Below are positions 7,530 to 15,846 of a stretch of DNA of 24,730 nt, piece by piece (position 1 is the stretch's first letter; each line of letters starts with the position of its first letter). The DNA lies in assembly GCA_033763355.1 (NCBI GenBank), contig JANRKT010000039.1, positions 1 to 24,730 on the forward strand, given 5' to 3'. The DNA comes from JANRKT01 sp033763355 (lineage in GTDB: Bacteria > Bacteroidota > Bacteroidia > Chitinophagales > Chitinophagaceae). The notes below the pieces were generated by a model. It was not told where the DNA came from. It did not search any database and saw nothing but the letters and a program-made list of their open reading frames with translations. Both the position numbers and the translations under genes were made by a program.

Positions 7530-10070
7530 ATGGCAAAAAACCTTTTAATAGTGGAGTCGCCGGCAAAAGCCAAAACCATCGAAAAGATTCTTGGCAAGGA
7601 TTTCGAGGTAAAGAGTTGCTTTGGCCATATCCGTGACCTGGAGAAAACGGATATGGGAATTGATATAGATAATAAATATAAGCCCCGCTATATTGTTCCC
7701 GCAGAAAAAGAAAGGGTGGTAAAGGAATTGAAGCAACTGGCTAAAAAATCTGATGAAGTCTGGCTGGCAACGGATGAGGACCGTGAAGGCGAAGCCATCA
7801 GCTGGCATTTGTGCGAAGTACTCGGCCTTGATCCCAAAACCACCAAGCGCATTGTATTTCATGAAATCACTAAACCGGCCATACAGTCTGCTGTAAAAAA
7901 TCCCCGTACACTGGATATGCACCTTGTAAATGCACAGCAGGCAAGGCGGATACTTGACAGGATTGTGGGTTTTGAATTATCGCCTGTGCTCTGGCGTAAG
8001 ATGAGTATGCGGAATAACCTGAGTGCAGGCCGTGTGCAAAGTGTGGCAGTAAGATTGATTGCGGAAAGGGAAAGGGAGATCAATGCATTTACACCTATCA
8101 GCACATTTAAAATTGAGGCGGCTTTTTCTGCAAAAGATATCAATGACAGGAGCGTGGTATTTACTGCAGAAGGGAAAAGATATCCCGGATATGAAAACGC
8201 CGAAAATTTTTTACGTGAATGTACCGGTGCAAAATATACAGTTAAAGATATACAGGTTAAACCTGCAAAAAAATCCCCCGCAGCGCCTTTCACTACCTCT
8301 ACATTACAGCAGGAAGCGAGCCGCAAATTAGGTTATGGTGTAAGCCGCACCATGATACTGGCGCAAAAGCTTTATGAAAGTGGTTATATAACTTATATGC
8401 GTACAGACAGTGTAAGCCTGAGCGACACTGCACTGGATAATATTAAAGGTCAGATCACCAGTGATTACGGTGCAGATTATGTGCAGATAAGAAAATATAA
8501 AAACAAGAATGAATCTGCACAGGAGGCACATGAAGCCATCCGCCCTACATATATGGACAGGATGATGGTTGAACAGCCCGATTGCCAGAAGTTGTACGAC
8601 CTTATCCGGAAAAGGACAATGGCAAGCCAGATGGCTGATGCAGAACTTGAAAAGACAACTGCAAAGATCAGCATCTCAACAAGCAATGAAGAACTTACCG
8701 CCCAGGGTGAAGTATTGAAGTTTGATGGCTTTTTAAAAGTATATATGGAAGGCAGGGATGATGACGATGATGATGAAAATACAGAAGGCATGTTGCCCCC
8801 GTTGGCTGTGGGCCAGGTACTTACCCTTAACGAAATGAAAGCTGTTGAGCGTTTCAGCCGTGCTGCACCGCGTTATACAGAAGCATCATTGGTAAAAAAA
8901 CTGGAAGAGCTTGGCATAGGAAGGCCTTCTACCTATGCGCCCACTATTTCAACTATATTAAAAAGAGGTTATGTTGAAAAAAGAGACAAGGAACCAGTGA
9001 AAAGGGATTTCAGGGTGCTGTTGCTGAAACATGATAAAATATCATCCGTTACCGAACAGGAAAATACCGGGGCCGAGAAAGCAAAGCTGTTCCCCACAGA
9101 TCTTGGGCTTGTGGTAACGGATTTCCTGATCCAGTACTTCGATGACATCATGGATTACGGTTTTACTGCAAGGATAGAAGAGGAGTTTGATGAAGTGGCA
9201 GCCGGTAAAATGAAGTGGAATTCCATGATTGATGACTTCTATCTTCCTTTCAAGAAAGATGTGGAAAAGACAATAGAAACAGCAGAGCGTATAAAAGGGG
9301 AAAGAGAATTGGGTGTTGATGCTGAAAGCGGAAAGAGAATTGTTGCCCGTATGGGGCGCTATGGCCCGATGGTGCAGATAGGTGAGGCCAATGAGGAAGA
9401 GAAACCCCGGTTTGCAGCATTAAAGAAAGACCAGAGTATTGAAACAATAACACTTGAAGAAGCTTTGCAGCTTTTTCAGTTGCCGCGTACTTTAGGCGAA
9501 TATGAAGGTGCAGAAGTAGCCGTTAACATCGGCAGGTTCGGCCCTTATGTAAAATTTGGTGAGCAGTTTATTTCCATACCCCGTGGTGAAGACCCTATGG
9601 AAGTAACATTGGACAGGGCCATTGAACTGATTACCGAAAAACAAAAAGCAGATGCCCCCGTCGGGTTTTATGATGAAAAGCCCATCACAAAAGGCAAAGG
9701 CCGCTTCGGGCCTTATATTAAATGGAACGACATGTTCATCAACGTTCCGAAAAAGTACGATTTTGATGCGCTTACCAAAGCGGATATGAATGAGCTGGTA
9801 GAAAAGAAGATTGAAAAAGAATCAAACCGGTTTATACAGAAATGGCCAGAAGAAAAAATTTCCATTGAAAACGGCAGGTGGGGGCCTTTCATAAGATTTG
9901 GCAAAAAGATGATAAAGCTGGGTAAAAAAGCAGACGGATCAAAATATACTGCAGATGAAATGGCGGCTGCACCGCTTGATGATGTAAAGAAAATGATAGA
10001 AGCTGAAATACCCGGTGCATTTGCAAAGAAAGCGCCTGCAAAAAAGAAAGCTGCGAAGAAGAAGGGATAA
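7530..10070 (+). CDS. topA: DNA topoisomerase I (type IA)
   Basis: 846 residues from ATG 7530, where MAKNLLIVESPAKAKTIEKI begins; a start at 7509 would add seven non-conserved residues. TopA relaxes negative supercoils by cutting one strand through a tyrosine. The Toprim domain shows E9 (VESPAK) and D82, D84, E86 (ATDEDREGE), which bind Mg. The catalytic tyrosine is Y289 in GYITYMRTDS, and the signature SAGRVQSVAVRLI lies near 165-177. An acidic run of six Asp is found near residue 410. The C-terminus has four GRxGP modules (near 609, 668, 724 and 782) instead of cysteine zinc fingers, followed by a Lys/Ala-rich tail (KKAPAKKKAAKKKG) that probably contacts DNA. It is transcribed alone. A 212-nt gap follows. 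Confidence 0.97.
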   Translation: MAKNLLIVESPAKAKTIEKILGKDFEVKSCFGHIRDLEKTDMGIDIDNKYKPRYIVPAEKERVVKELKQLAKKSDEVWLATDEDREGEAISWHLCEVLGLDPKTTKRIVFHEITKPAIQSAVKNPRTLDMHLVNAQQARRILDRIVGFELSPVLWRKMSMRNNLSAGRVQSVAVRLIAEREREINAFTPISTFKIEAAFSAKDINDRSVVFTAEGKRYPGYENAENFLRECTGAKYTVKDIQVKPAKKSPAAPFTTSTLQQEASRKLGYGVSRTMILAQKLYESGYITYMRTDSVSLSDTALDNIKGQITSDYGADYVQIRKYKNKNESAQEAHEAIRPTYMDRMMVEQPDCQKLYDLIRKRTMASQMADAELEKTTAKISISTSNEELTAQGEVLKFDGFLKVYMEGRDDDDDDENTEGMLPPLAVGQVLTLNEMKAVERFSRAAPRYTEASLVKKLEELGIGRPSTYAPTISTILKRGYVEKRDKEPVKRDFRVLLLKHDKISSVTEQENTGAEKAKLFPTDLGLVVTDFLIQYFDDIMDYGFTARIEEEFDEVAAGKMKWNSMIDDFYLPFKKDVEKTIETAERIKGERELGVDAESGKRIVARMGRYGPMVQIGEANEEEKPRFAALKKDQSIETITLEEALQLFQLPRTLGEYEGAEVAVNIGRFGPYVKFGEQFISIPRGEDPMEVTLDRAIELITEKQKADAPVGFYDEKPITKGKGRFGPYIKWNDMFINVPKKYDFDALTKADMNELVEKKIEKESNRFIQKWPEEKISIENGRWGPFIRFGKKMIKLGKKADGSKYTADEMAAAPLDDVKKMIEAEIPGAFAKKAPAKKKAAKKKG

Positions 10071-10282
10071 TATTTTTTACTAACCTGCGTTTACGGTAAA
10101 AATTAGAATTTTAGAACAGTTCAGCAAAAACGATTGCTGTAAACTTCCATCTGCAGTTACTAAGACCCTGTGGATAATTTTCATTTCGCCGGTAACGTAT
10201 GCCCCCCGATATTTATTTTCAGAAACCTGTAACAATAATTTATTTATTTCAAACGTCTTAAGGATGAACGTCCTTTTTCTGC
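10071..10282. other. Intergenic region between topA and the SirB1-like gene
   Basis: 212 nt, A/T-rich, with no convincing gene. TAATTTTC at 10175-10182 is one base off the -7 consensus without a -33 partner. A short hairpin AAGGA(TGAACG)TCCTT followed by TTT lies at 10260-10278, immediately before the next gene, and could be a weak attenuator or chance. A 20-codon open frame starting at 10264 overlaps the next gene's start in another frame; I do not call it. Confidence 0.4.
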
Positions 10283-11164
10283 ATGGAGGAAAACAAAGAA
10301 ATATCAGCGTTGCTTCACCTCATTGATGACCCTGATGAAGAAGTATTCAGCACGGTAAGCGAACGCATTGTGAGCTATGGTAAGCTGATCATCCCCAACC
10401 TGGAAAACTTATGGGAAAACACGCCCAATGAAGGCATACAGGAAAGGATTGAGATGCTCATCCACCGCCTCCACTTCCAGGACCTGCAGGCCGACTTTAA
10501 AGACTGGAACAGGAAAGACCGCCAGGATTTGCTGGAAGGTTCCATGCTTGTTGCCAAATACAGTTTTCCTGAGGTACACCATACCAGCGTAATACAGGAT
10601 ATTGAAAAACTCCGCCGGAACATCTGGCTTGAACTAAACAGCTATCTTACGGCATTAGAGCAGATCAACGTTATTAATAAAATCCTGTTCTCTTATTATA
10701 AATTCAAAGGCGTTGAGATTTCTTACCAGCACCAGGAAGAGTTCCTCATCAACAAAGTAGTGGAAACCCACAGAGGCAACTCTATTACCAACGGCATCCT
10801 TTACCAGTCGCTTTGCCAGTTGCTGGATATACCCGTTAAAGCAGTGAATATCCCCCGCCAGTTTATCCTTGCTTATTTTGATACATCGCATGAGTATTTT
10901 AACCCGGAAAAGACCAATACCAATAAAATACATTTCTATATTGATCCTGTTTCAGGCCAGGTATATACGCAAAAAGATGTAGAGAATTATTTCAAACGGA
11001 TTTCAGTGCCGCCTACGCCATCGTACTTTAAACCCATGAGCAACCGCCGCATCATTCAATTCCTCCTTGAAGAATACTCCAAGTGTTTTGATAACGACAA
11101 GAACCGTTACAAGCAGCACGAAATACTCAGCCTTTCTGAGATATTGAGTGAGAAGGACAAATGA
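10283..11164 (+). CDS. SirB1/transglutaminase-like superfamily protein, catalytic residues apparently missing
   Basis: 293 residues. The first 75 residues are acidic and helical, with a HEAT-like feel (LLHLIDDPDEEVFSTVSERI). Residues about 105-235 match the SirB1-type transglutaminase-like domain: HRGNSITNGILYQSL at 163-177, LLDIPVKAVNIPRQFIL at 180-196, and FYIDPVSGQ at 218-226. In active transglutaminase-fold proteases, a Cys lies about 17 residues before the GIP-like turn; here that place holds G/N/S (165-167). The family PGHF motif is PRQF (191-194), so the His is Gln. D221 remains. It is therefore more likely a structural or binding protein than an enzyme. The last hydrophilic tail is charged. 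No signal peptide is seen. It ends 16 nt from the convergent caspase-like gene, sharing a terminator hairpin. Confidence 0.82.
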   Translation: MEENKEISALLHLIDDPDEEVFSTVSERIVSYGKLIIPNLENLWENTPNEGIQERIEMLIHRLHFQDLQADFKDWNRKDRQDLLEGSMLVAKYSFPEVHHTSVIQDIEKLRRNIWLELNSYLTALEQINVINKILFSYYKFKGVEISYQHQEEFLINKVVETHRGNSITNGILYQSLCQLLDIPVKAVNIPRQFILAYFDTSHEYFNPEKTNTNKIHFYIDPVSGQVYTQKDVENYFKRISVPPTPSYFKPMSNRRIIQFLLEEYSKCFDNDKNRYKQHEILSLSEILSEKDK

Positions 11165-11190
11165 AAATAAAGCCAGGCCTTTATTTCTTT
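11165..11190. terminator. Bidirectional terminator-like hairpin between convergent genes
   Basis: AAATAAAG (11165-11172) and CTTTATTT (11179-11186) form an 8-bp stem around CCAGGC. The hairpin starts directly after the SirB1-like stop and includes the stop codon of the opposite gene. T/A-rich flanks could serve as the U tract in either direction. Confidence 0.5.
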
Positions 11191-13649
11191 ATAAAAACAA
11201 ATTGTCCCCCTTCATCGCCAACGTCAAGTATCTTTTCGCAGATTGGCAATGTTTTTCCTGAGGTATTGTTGATTGTAGCATCCCTGAAACGGCCGAATAA
11301 ATCGGATGCCGTTACATATTTATCCCTGTTTTCACCAAGCCTTTGTGTAAAATAATGAATGAATACACTTTTATCCGGAACCGGTTCAAGGTTGCCGCTG
11401 GCCATCAGTTGCCGGCTTTTGTAACTGTATTGTGTTTCTATTGGTACAGGCGCATCAGAAGGCAGCAGGCTTCTTCTTACCATGCTGCCGCTGTAGCAGG
11501 CATCTGCAATAAATAAAATATGCCTTGCTTTGCAGCCTTTCATGGCGGTAATTAAGTCAGAAGCGGAAATGTAAGTATAATACTTGCCCTGAGAAGCTGT
11601 TACCGGCATAAGATAACCTTCTATGTCATCCTTATTAATACCCGTTTTATAAGTGCCATGACCTGCAAAAAATATCAGGAGGTTGTCGTCCGCTGTCATC
11701 TTTTCAATTGTTGTGCTAATAGCCCCGAGAATATCTTCTCTTGATTTATCAGCAATGATGCTGATGTTTTTTTCTTCGAATGTGTAGTTTTTCAGCAGCA
11801 CCTCCTTTATTGCTTTTGCATCTGCAAGCGGCCTTGTTAAATCCGGTATTTTATCATCCTGGTATTTTTCGGCAGCAATAAGCAGGGCATAATATTTTTG
11901 GTCTTTCGATGTAATGGGCTTAATAAAATCCCTTGTCTTGGTTTCCCCGCCCCGGCTGCCGCTTATAACACATAACCGGTTTGATGTATTCCCGGCTTTG
12001 TCCGCAACTTCAATCACCGCATTTTGTTTACCGGCCTGAAGGTTTATTAATGCCACAAATGTGCCATCCTCCTCAATATTGCTTACCGGCCTGCCATCAA
12101 CTTTTACCCAGGCAATGCCGCCCTCATCTGTAACCCTGCCCATCAGGCTTGTTCTTACAGCGCCTGCCTCTGCATAAATTGTATCACCTGGTAACAGTAT
12201 TAAATGTGGTGGTATTTTATCGGCCTGTGTTATTGTATTGCGTTGCGCTTTAATTTGCGCTATGCCAAGTGATGCATCAGCAATATTGTTATTAATTGCA
12301 AGCGCTTTGTTATAGTAATTCAGGGCTTCTTCCTGCTGAAATTGCTGCTGGCATGTATATCCCAGTTTTGAGAACACAAAGCCCACATAAATTTTCATCC
12401 CTTCTTTTTCTTCTTCACGGGTATTGATATAATCCGAATATTGTTTTAAAGATTCCTGCAGCAATTGTTTTGCCTTTTGATAATTTTTTTGGGGTAATTC
12501 GGTAACGCAGGCGCTGATATATGTTTTCAGAAATTTCCAGCGATCATATTCAATATATGCCTTCAGTTGTTTAGAACTGTAAAGACTATAATATGCGCCG
12601 GCTTCTGCAAACTGGTTATTCTGTATAAGGGGTATAAGGATATTTATACAGGCCTGCGCATGCTGCGGGTTCAGCTCAATGGCTTTTTTAAAATCGTCAG
12701 CTGATTCGCTGTATTTTCCCCATAATGTATAAGCGATGCCCCTGTTGTTATAAGCATCGGCATACTGCGGGCTGATTAAGATGATTTTGGTAAAATCGGC
12801 CAGCGCTTTTTCATACATGCCCAATGCGCTGTAAAGGTCGCCCCGGTTTAAAAGTGCGTTGATGTGCGAAGGGTCTGTTTCTATGGCTTTACTAAAATCA
12901 TCTGTTGCCTTTTGATAAGCAGCAAGCTGCCTGTAACAAAGGCCCCTGCCCACATATGAGTCAGTGTATTTGGGATCAAGCATTAAAGCCATTTCATAAT
13001 CATCTTTTGCTTTTTCGTATTGGCCAAGATAATAGTTGCCTGTAGCCCTGCCATAATAAGCCCATTTGTATTTGGGGTCAAGTGTTATGGCTTGCGAATA
13101 GTCTGCAATAGCAGATGCATAATTGCCTGAACGGAAATAAATATTCCCCCTCCAGTAATATGAATCAATATAAGCGGGGTCTGTGCGAAGGGCAGAAGTG
13201 AAATTTGAAATGGCCTGTGCATCGTCTTTTAAGTAATTATAAGCCAATCCCCTGGAATGATAGGCCCATTTGTATGCAGGATCAATTTCAATAGTTTTGG
13301 TATAATCTGTAATGGCATTCACATATTCACCCAGTACGTAATAAGCATTGCCCCGATAGTAATAAGCATCCTTGTAATTTGTCGAGTATGCTATGGCATT
13401 GGTATAATCCGCAACAGCCTGCCTTGCCTGGTTGGTTGAATAATAGGAAAGGCCCCTTATGGTATATGCCCAGGCATAGCTTGAGTTGAGGCCAAGCGCC
13501 TTATTGCAATAATTAATGGCTTCTGAATAATTTCCTTTGGTATAATAGTCAAGGGCCGTACGTGTTAAGGCTTCTTCATTCTGGGCATACACTGCTGTAG
13601 CCAGTACTAACAATAAAGCAAACGGGATTATGCATTTGGGTATTCGCAT
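11181..13649 (-). CDS. Secreted TPR-repeat, Ig-like and caspase-like (peptidase C14) protein
   Basis: 822 residues from ATG 13649; an ATG five codons earlier would put MFYCI ahead of the signal peptide. MRIPKCIIPFALLLVLATAV followed by YAQ is a clear signal peptide, cut near A22. Residues about 25-360 hold roughly nine to ten tandem 34-residue TPRs with the repeated RGxxYxxxGxYxxAxxDYxxAIxxDPxY pattern; a further TPR lies near 420-465. A beta-rich Ig-like or glucodextranase-like module with ADKAGNTSN follows at about 480-562. Residues about 585-822 form a caspase/metacaspase-like domain: catalytic His H664 in FFAGHG and Cys C718 in FIADACYSGS. Metacaspase-type enzymes cleave after Arg or Lys rather than Asp; the specificity here is inferred. 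It acts in the periplasm or outside. Substrate and regulation are unknown. TPRs probably recruit partners. Confidence 0.9.
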   Translation of the reverse strand: MRIPKCIIPFALLLVLATAVYAQNEEALTRTALDYYTKGNYSEAINYCNKALGLNSSYAWAYTIRGLSYYSTNQARQAVADYTNAIAYSTNYKDAYYYRGNAYYVLGEYVNAITDYTKTIEIDPAYKWAYHSRGLAYNYLKDDAQAISNFTSALRTDPAYIDSYYWRGNIYFRSGNYASAIADYSQAITLDPKYKWAYYGRATGNYYLGQYEKAKDDYEMALMLDPKYTDSYVGRGLCYRQLAAYQKATDDFSKAIETDPSHINALLNRGDLYSALGMYEKALADFTKIILISPQYADAYNNRGIAYTLWGKYSESADDFKKAIELNPQHAQACINILIPLIQNNQFAEAGAYYSLYSSKQLKAYIEYDRWKFLKTYISACVTELPQKNYQKAKQLLQESLKQYSDYINTREEEKEGMKIYVGFVFSKLGYTCQQQFQQEEALNYYNKALAINNNIADASLGIAQIKAQRNTITQADKIPPHLILLPGDTIYAEAGAVRTSLMGRVTDEGGIAWVKVDGRPVSNIEEDGTFVALINLQAGKQNAVIEVADKAGNTSNRLCVISGSRGGETKTRDFIKPITSKDQKYYALLIAAEKYQDDKIPDLTRPLADAKAIKEVLLKNYTFEEKNISIIADKSREDILGAISTTIEKMTADDNLLIFFAGHGTYKTGINKDDIEGYLMPVTASQGKYYTYISASDLITAMKGCKARHILFIADACYSGSMVRRSLLPSDAPVPIETQYSYKSRQLMASGNLEPVPDKSVFIHYFTQRLGENRDKYVTASDLFGRFRDATINNTSGKTLPICEKILDVGDEGGQFVFIKK

Positions 13650-13728
13650 AATGCAATAAAACAATCAGGCAAATAAATATTCCGGTACAGAGAGAATCAA
13701 ATGGACGGAGTGCTGCGGCTTCTCATCA

Positions 13729-13769
13729 AATAAGCACAAGTATGCTTATTGCACACATGAATAATGTGT
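13729..13769. repeat. Two adjacent inverted repeats upstream of the caspase-like gene
   Basis: AATAAGC/GCTTATT (13729-13735 and 13744-13750) and ACACAT/ATGTGT (13753-13758 and 13764-13769) lie side by side in the 193-nt region between the oxidoreductase stop and the caspase-like start. Neither has a U tract on either strand, so they could be operators, RNA leader structures or a weak terminator. No promoter box is clear on the minus strand here. Confidence 0.4.
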
Positions 13770-13842
13770 TGAAAATACTGCAAACTAAATTTACCAAAAA
13801 AAGCCTTTGCGCAGGCAGCAGGTTATCCCCGCCCTGTAGTAA

Positions 13843-15288
13843 CTATAACTCCAGCTTATATCCCTGCCTGTACTCCCGTTTTACAAACTGGTTGGCAGGT
13901 TCAAAATTGCTGATCTTCATGTTTGTGCCGTCCCACAATAATTTTTTGCGCCCGGGAAACCGCAATTCGCCTTTTTTGCTTTTGTCTTCGTAGTTATAAC
14001 TTCTTACAGCAAGGTTGCCCATTATTACTGTTTCGGTTAAGGGGCCAGACTTGTCAAACGATGAACTGGTATAAGCCCCGTATCCTTTTTTGCAGGCATT
14101 TACCCACTGTGTCTGGTGACCTTCAGAACCCCTGTCAACAAAAGCAAATTTGGATTTGGGCAAGGTTACTTCTTTCATTTTTCTGGTTGGCAATATCGTT
14201 GGTTTCCTGCCAAACAAACCAGCCATTAATTTACCTTTTGAGCCTTCAAATAAAATTCCGCCATCCCATTCGCCAAAATTTTCATCAGGCAATAATTCTG
14301 CGGGGCGTTTGGGTTTAATGCCGCCATCATACCATATCAACTCTACCGGTACCATACTGCCCCTTGCTGGAAACTGGATATGAATTTTGGAAGAAGGCGG
14401 ATAACTGTCGGTATAAAAAACTTCCTGGAAGAAGCCGGTATATACTGAAGTAACGCTGCATTCAACAGATACGGGATAACCAAGTTTTAATGCCCTGAAG
14501 GGCACATCCATAAAATGGCAACCCATATCTCCCAACGAACCGGTTCCAAAATCACTCCAGCCACGCCATGTAGCTGGCAGGTAAATCGGGTTAAAATCCC
14601 TGAAAGGAGCTGTGCCCAGCCATAAGTCCCAATCTACTTCTTTAGGAACTTCAAACTGCCCTTTTGGAGTGGGTATGCCCTGGGGCCATACCGGCCTGTT
14701 GGTCCACACATGTACAGTATGTACGTTCCCGATAACACCTGCCTGTATCCATGTTTCTACATTTCTTGTATCGTCGCCGCTGCTGCCCTGGTTGCCCATT
14801 TGTGTAACCACTTTATATTTTTTTTCGGCCTGTGTTAATATCCTTGCTTCGTAAATATCATGCGTTAAGGGTTTTTCCAGATAAACATGTTTGCCAAGTT
14901 GCATGCAGGGTAGGGCGTGTACGGCATGCATGTGGTCGGGTGAAGTGATGATTACGGCATCAATATTTTTTTGTTCTTTATCCAGCATTTCGCGGTAGTC
15001 CCTGTAGTAAGGTGCGTTCGGCCATCTTTTTCTTGCGTTTACAGCCATGCGGCCGTCCACATCGCAAAGGGCAACTATATTTTCGACGCCGTTGTTCCAT
15101 GCATAAGGAAGGTTTACTTCGGCTTTGCCGCCCACGCCAATGCCTGCAATGTTCAGTTTATCGCTGGGTGCAGTAAAACCTTTGCCAATAACATGGCGTG
15201 GAACAATAAAAAAACCTGCGGCAGCCAATGAAGTATTGCGGATAAATTTTCTGCGGGAGGAATTGATGCTGTTTTTATCAAATGACAT
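13843..15288 (-). CDS. Tat-exported Gfo/Idh/MocA-family oxidoreductase
   Basis: 481 residues from ATG 15288; the open frame extends 25 codons further, but ATG 15288 places the twin-arginine signal (SRRKFIRNTSLAAAGFFIVP, R12 and R13) at the usual distance. The mature N-terminal Rossmann domain begins with NIAGIGVGGKAEVN (46-59). The family motif EKP is at 138-140 (HVYLEKPLTHD), and SPDHMHAVHA at 116-125 is typical. These enzymes bind NAD(P) and oxidise or reduce sugars, or remodel glycans. Exported Bacteroidota paralogues of this length are common near polysaccharide genes, but no sugar-uptake genes flank this one, so the substrate is open. The CsaA gene is divergent upstream, separated by 216 nt. 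Confidence 0.92.
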   Translation of the reverse strand: MSFDKNSINSSRRKFIRNTSLAAAGFFIVPRHVIGKGFTAPSDKLNIAGIGVGGKAEVNLPYAWNNGVENIVALCDVDGRMAVNARKRWPNAPYYRDYREMLDKEQKNIDAVIITSPDHMHAVHALPCMQLGKHVYLEKPLTHDIYEARILTQAEKKYKVVTQMGNQGSSGDDTRNVETWIQAGVIGNVHTVHVWTNRPVWPQGIPTPKGQFEVPKEVDWDLWLGTAPFRDFNPIYLPATWRGWSDFGTGSLGDMGCHFMDVPFRALKLGYPVSVECSVTSVYTGFFQEVFYTDSYPPSSKIHIQFPARGSMVPVELIWYDGGIKPKRPAELLPDENFGEWDGGILFEGSKGKLMAGLFGRKPTILPTRKMKEVTLPKSKFAFVDRGSEGHQTQWVNACKKGYGAYTSSSFDKSGPLTETVIMGNLAVRSYNYEDKSKKGELRFPGRKKLLWDGTNMKISNFEPANQFVKREYRQGYKLEL

Positions 15289-15481
15289 GGTATTAAATTT
15301 TGCGTTTAAGTTAAGAAGAATTACAATAAGAAAAATAAGATACAAGAAGCAAGGTGCAAACACGAAATATCAGGATATAAGAACCAAAAGCAACAATGGA
15401 AAGAGGCAGTGCCGGTGACCGGCTATCCCAATAAACTAATAAACCAATTGCCTGGCCATATCCCTTCACCCGAAAAATACC

Positions 15482-15489
15482 TAAGTTTG
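15482..15489 (+). promoter_or_regulatory. Putative -7 promoter box for the csaA-like gene (TAAGTTTG)
   Basis: TAAGTTTG matches TAnnTTTG exactly and lies 15 nt before ATG 15505, giving a very short leader. No TTTG is found 19 nt upstream. If real, it excludes the longer upstream start at 15409 and supports transcription of csaA with the two genes after it. Confidence 0.4.
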
Positions 15490-15504
15490 AAAAAACAATA
15501 CAAT

Positions 15505-15837
15505 ATGCCAATTACATGGGGTGATTTTGAAAAAGTAGAAATAAGGGCGGGAACCATTATTGAAGCAGAGGATTTTCCCCTGGCACGTAAGCCGTCTTAC
15601 AAGTTAAAAATTGATTTTGGCCCGCTGGGTATAAAAAATTCCTCGGCACAGATCACCACATTTTATAAAAAGGAAGATCTGATCAACCGCCAGGTGATTG
15701 CGGTGGTGAATTTTCCTGTAAAGCAAATAGCCAATTTTTTCAGCGAATGTCTTGTGCTTGGCGTTTATACTTCCGGTAATGAAGTAGTTTTGCTTAACCC
15801 GGAAAGGGCCGTAGAAAATGGCGCACGGATCGGGTAA
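15505..15837 (+). CDS. csaA: CsaA-type tRNA-binding / chaperone protein
   Basis: 110 residues, the full length of CsaA, a homodimeric OB-fold protein related to the tRNA-binding domain of methionyl- and phenylalanyl-tRNA synthetases. The characteristic blocks are intact: VEIRAGTIIEAEDFPLARKP (11-30), YKLKIDFGPLGIKNSSAQIT (32-51) and RQVIAVVNFPVKQIANF (62-78). ATG 15505 begins just before the conserved first strand; extending the frame to 15409 adds non-conserved residues and crosses the likely promoter. CsaA binds tRNA and has been described as export-related or chaperone-like in Bacillus; its function here is inferred. The alkyltransferase gene follows after 9 nt, so these are co-transcribed. 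Confidence 0.93.
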   Translation: MPITWGDFEKVEIRAGTIIEAEDFPLARKPSYKLKIDFGPLGIKNSSAQITTFYKKEDLINRQVIAVVNFPVKQIANFFSECLVLGVYTSGNEVVLLNPERAVENGARIG

Positions 15838-15846
15838 CCTTTTTTT

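Noticed and set aside
7859..8326. 155-codon open frame on the minus strand
   Set aside because: Antisense to topA, where the coding sense is certain; no recognisable motif.
10264..10326. 20-codon leader-like open frame overlapping the SirB1-like start
   Set aside because: It is very short, has no ribosome site or regulatory codon pattern, and is likely chance.
13742..13993. 83-codon open frame on the plus strand
   Set aside because: Most of it overlaps the end of the Gfo/Idh/MocA gene in antisense, and the start lies in a hairpin.
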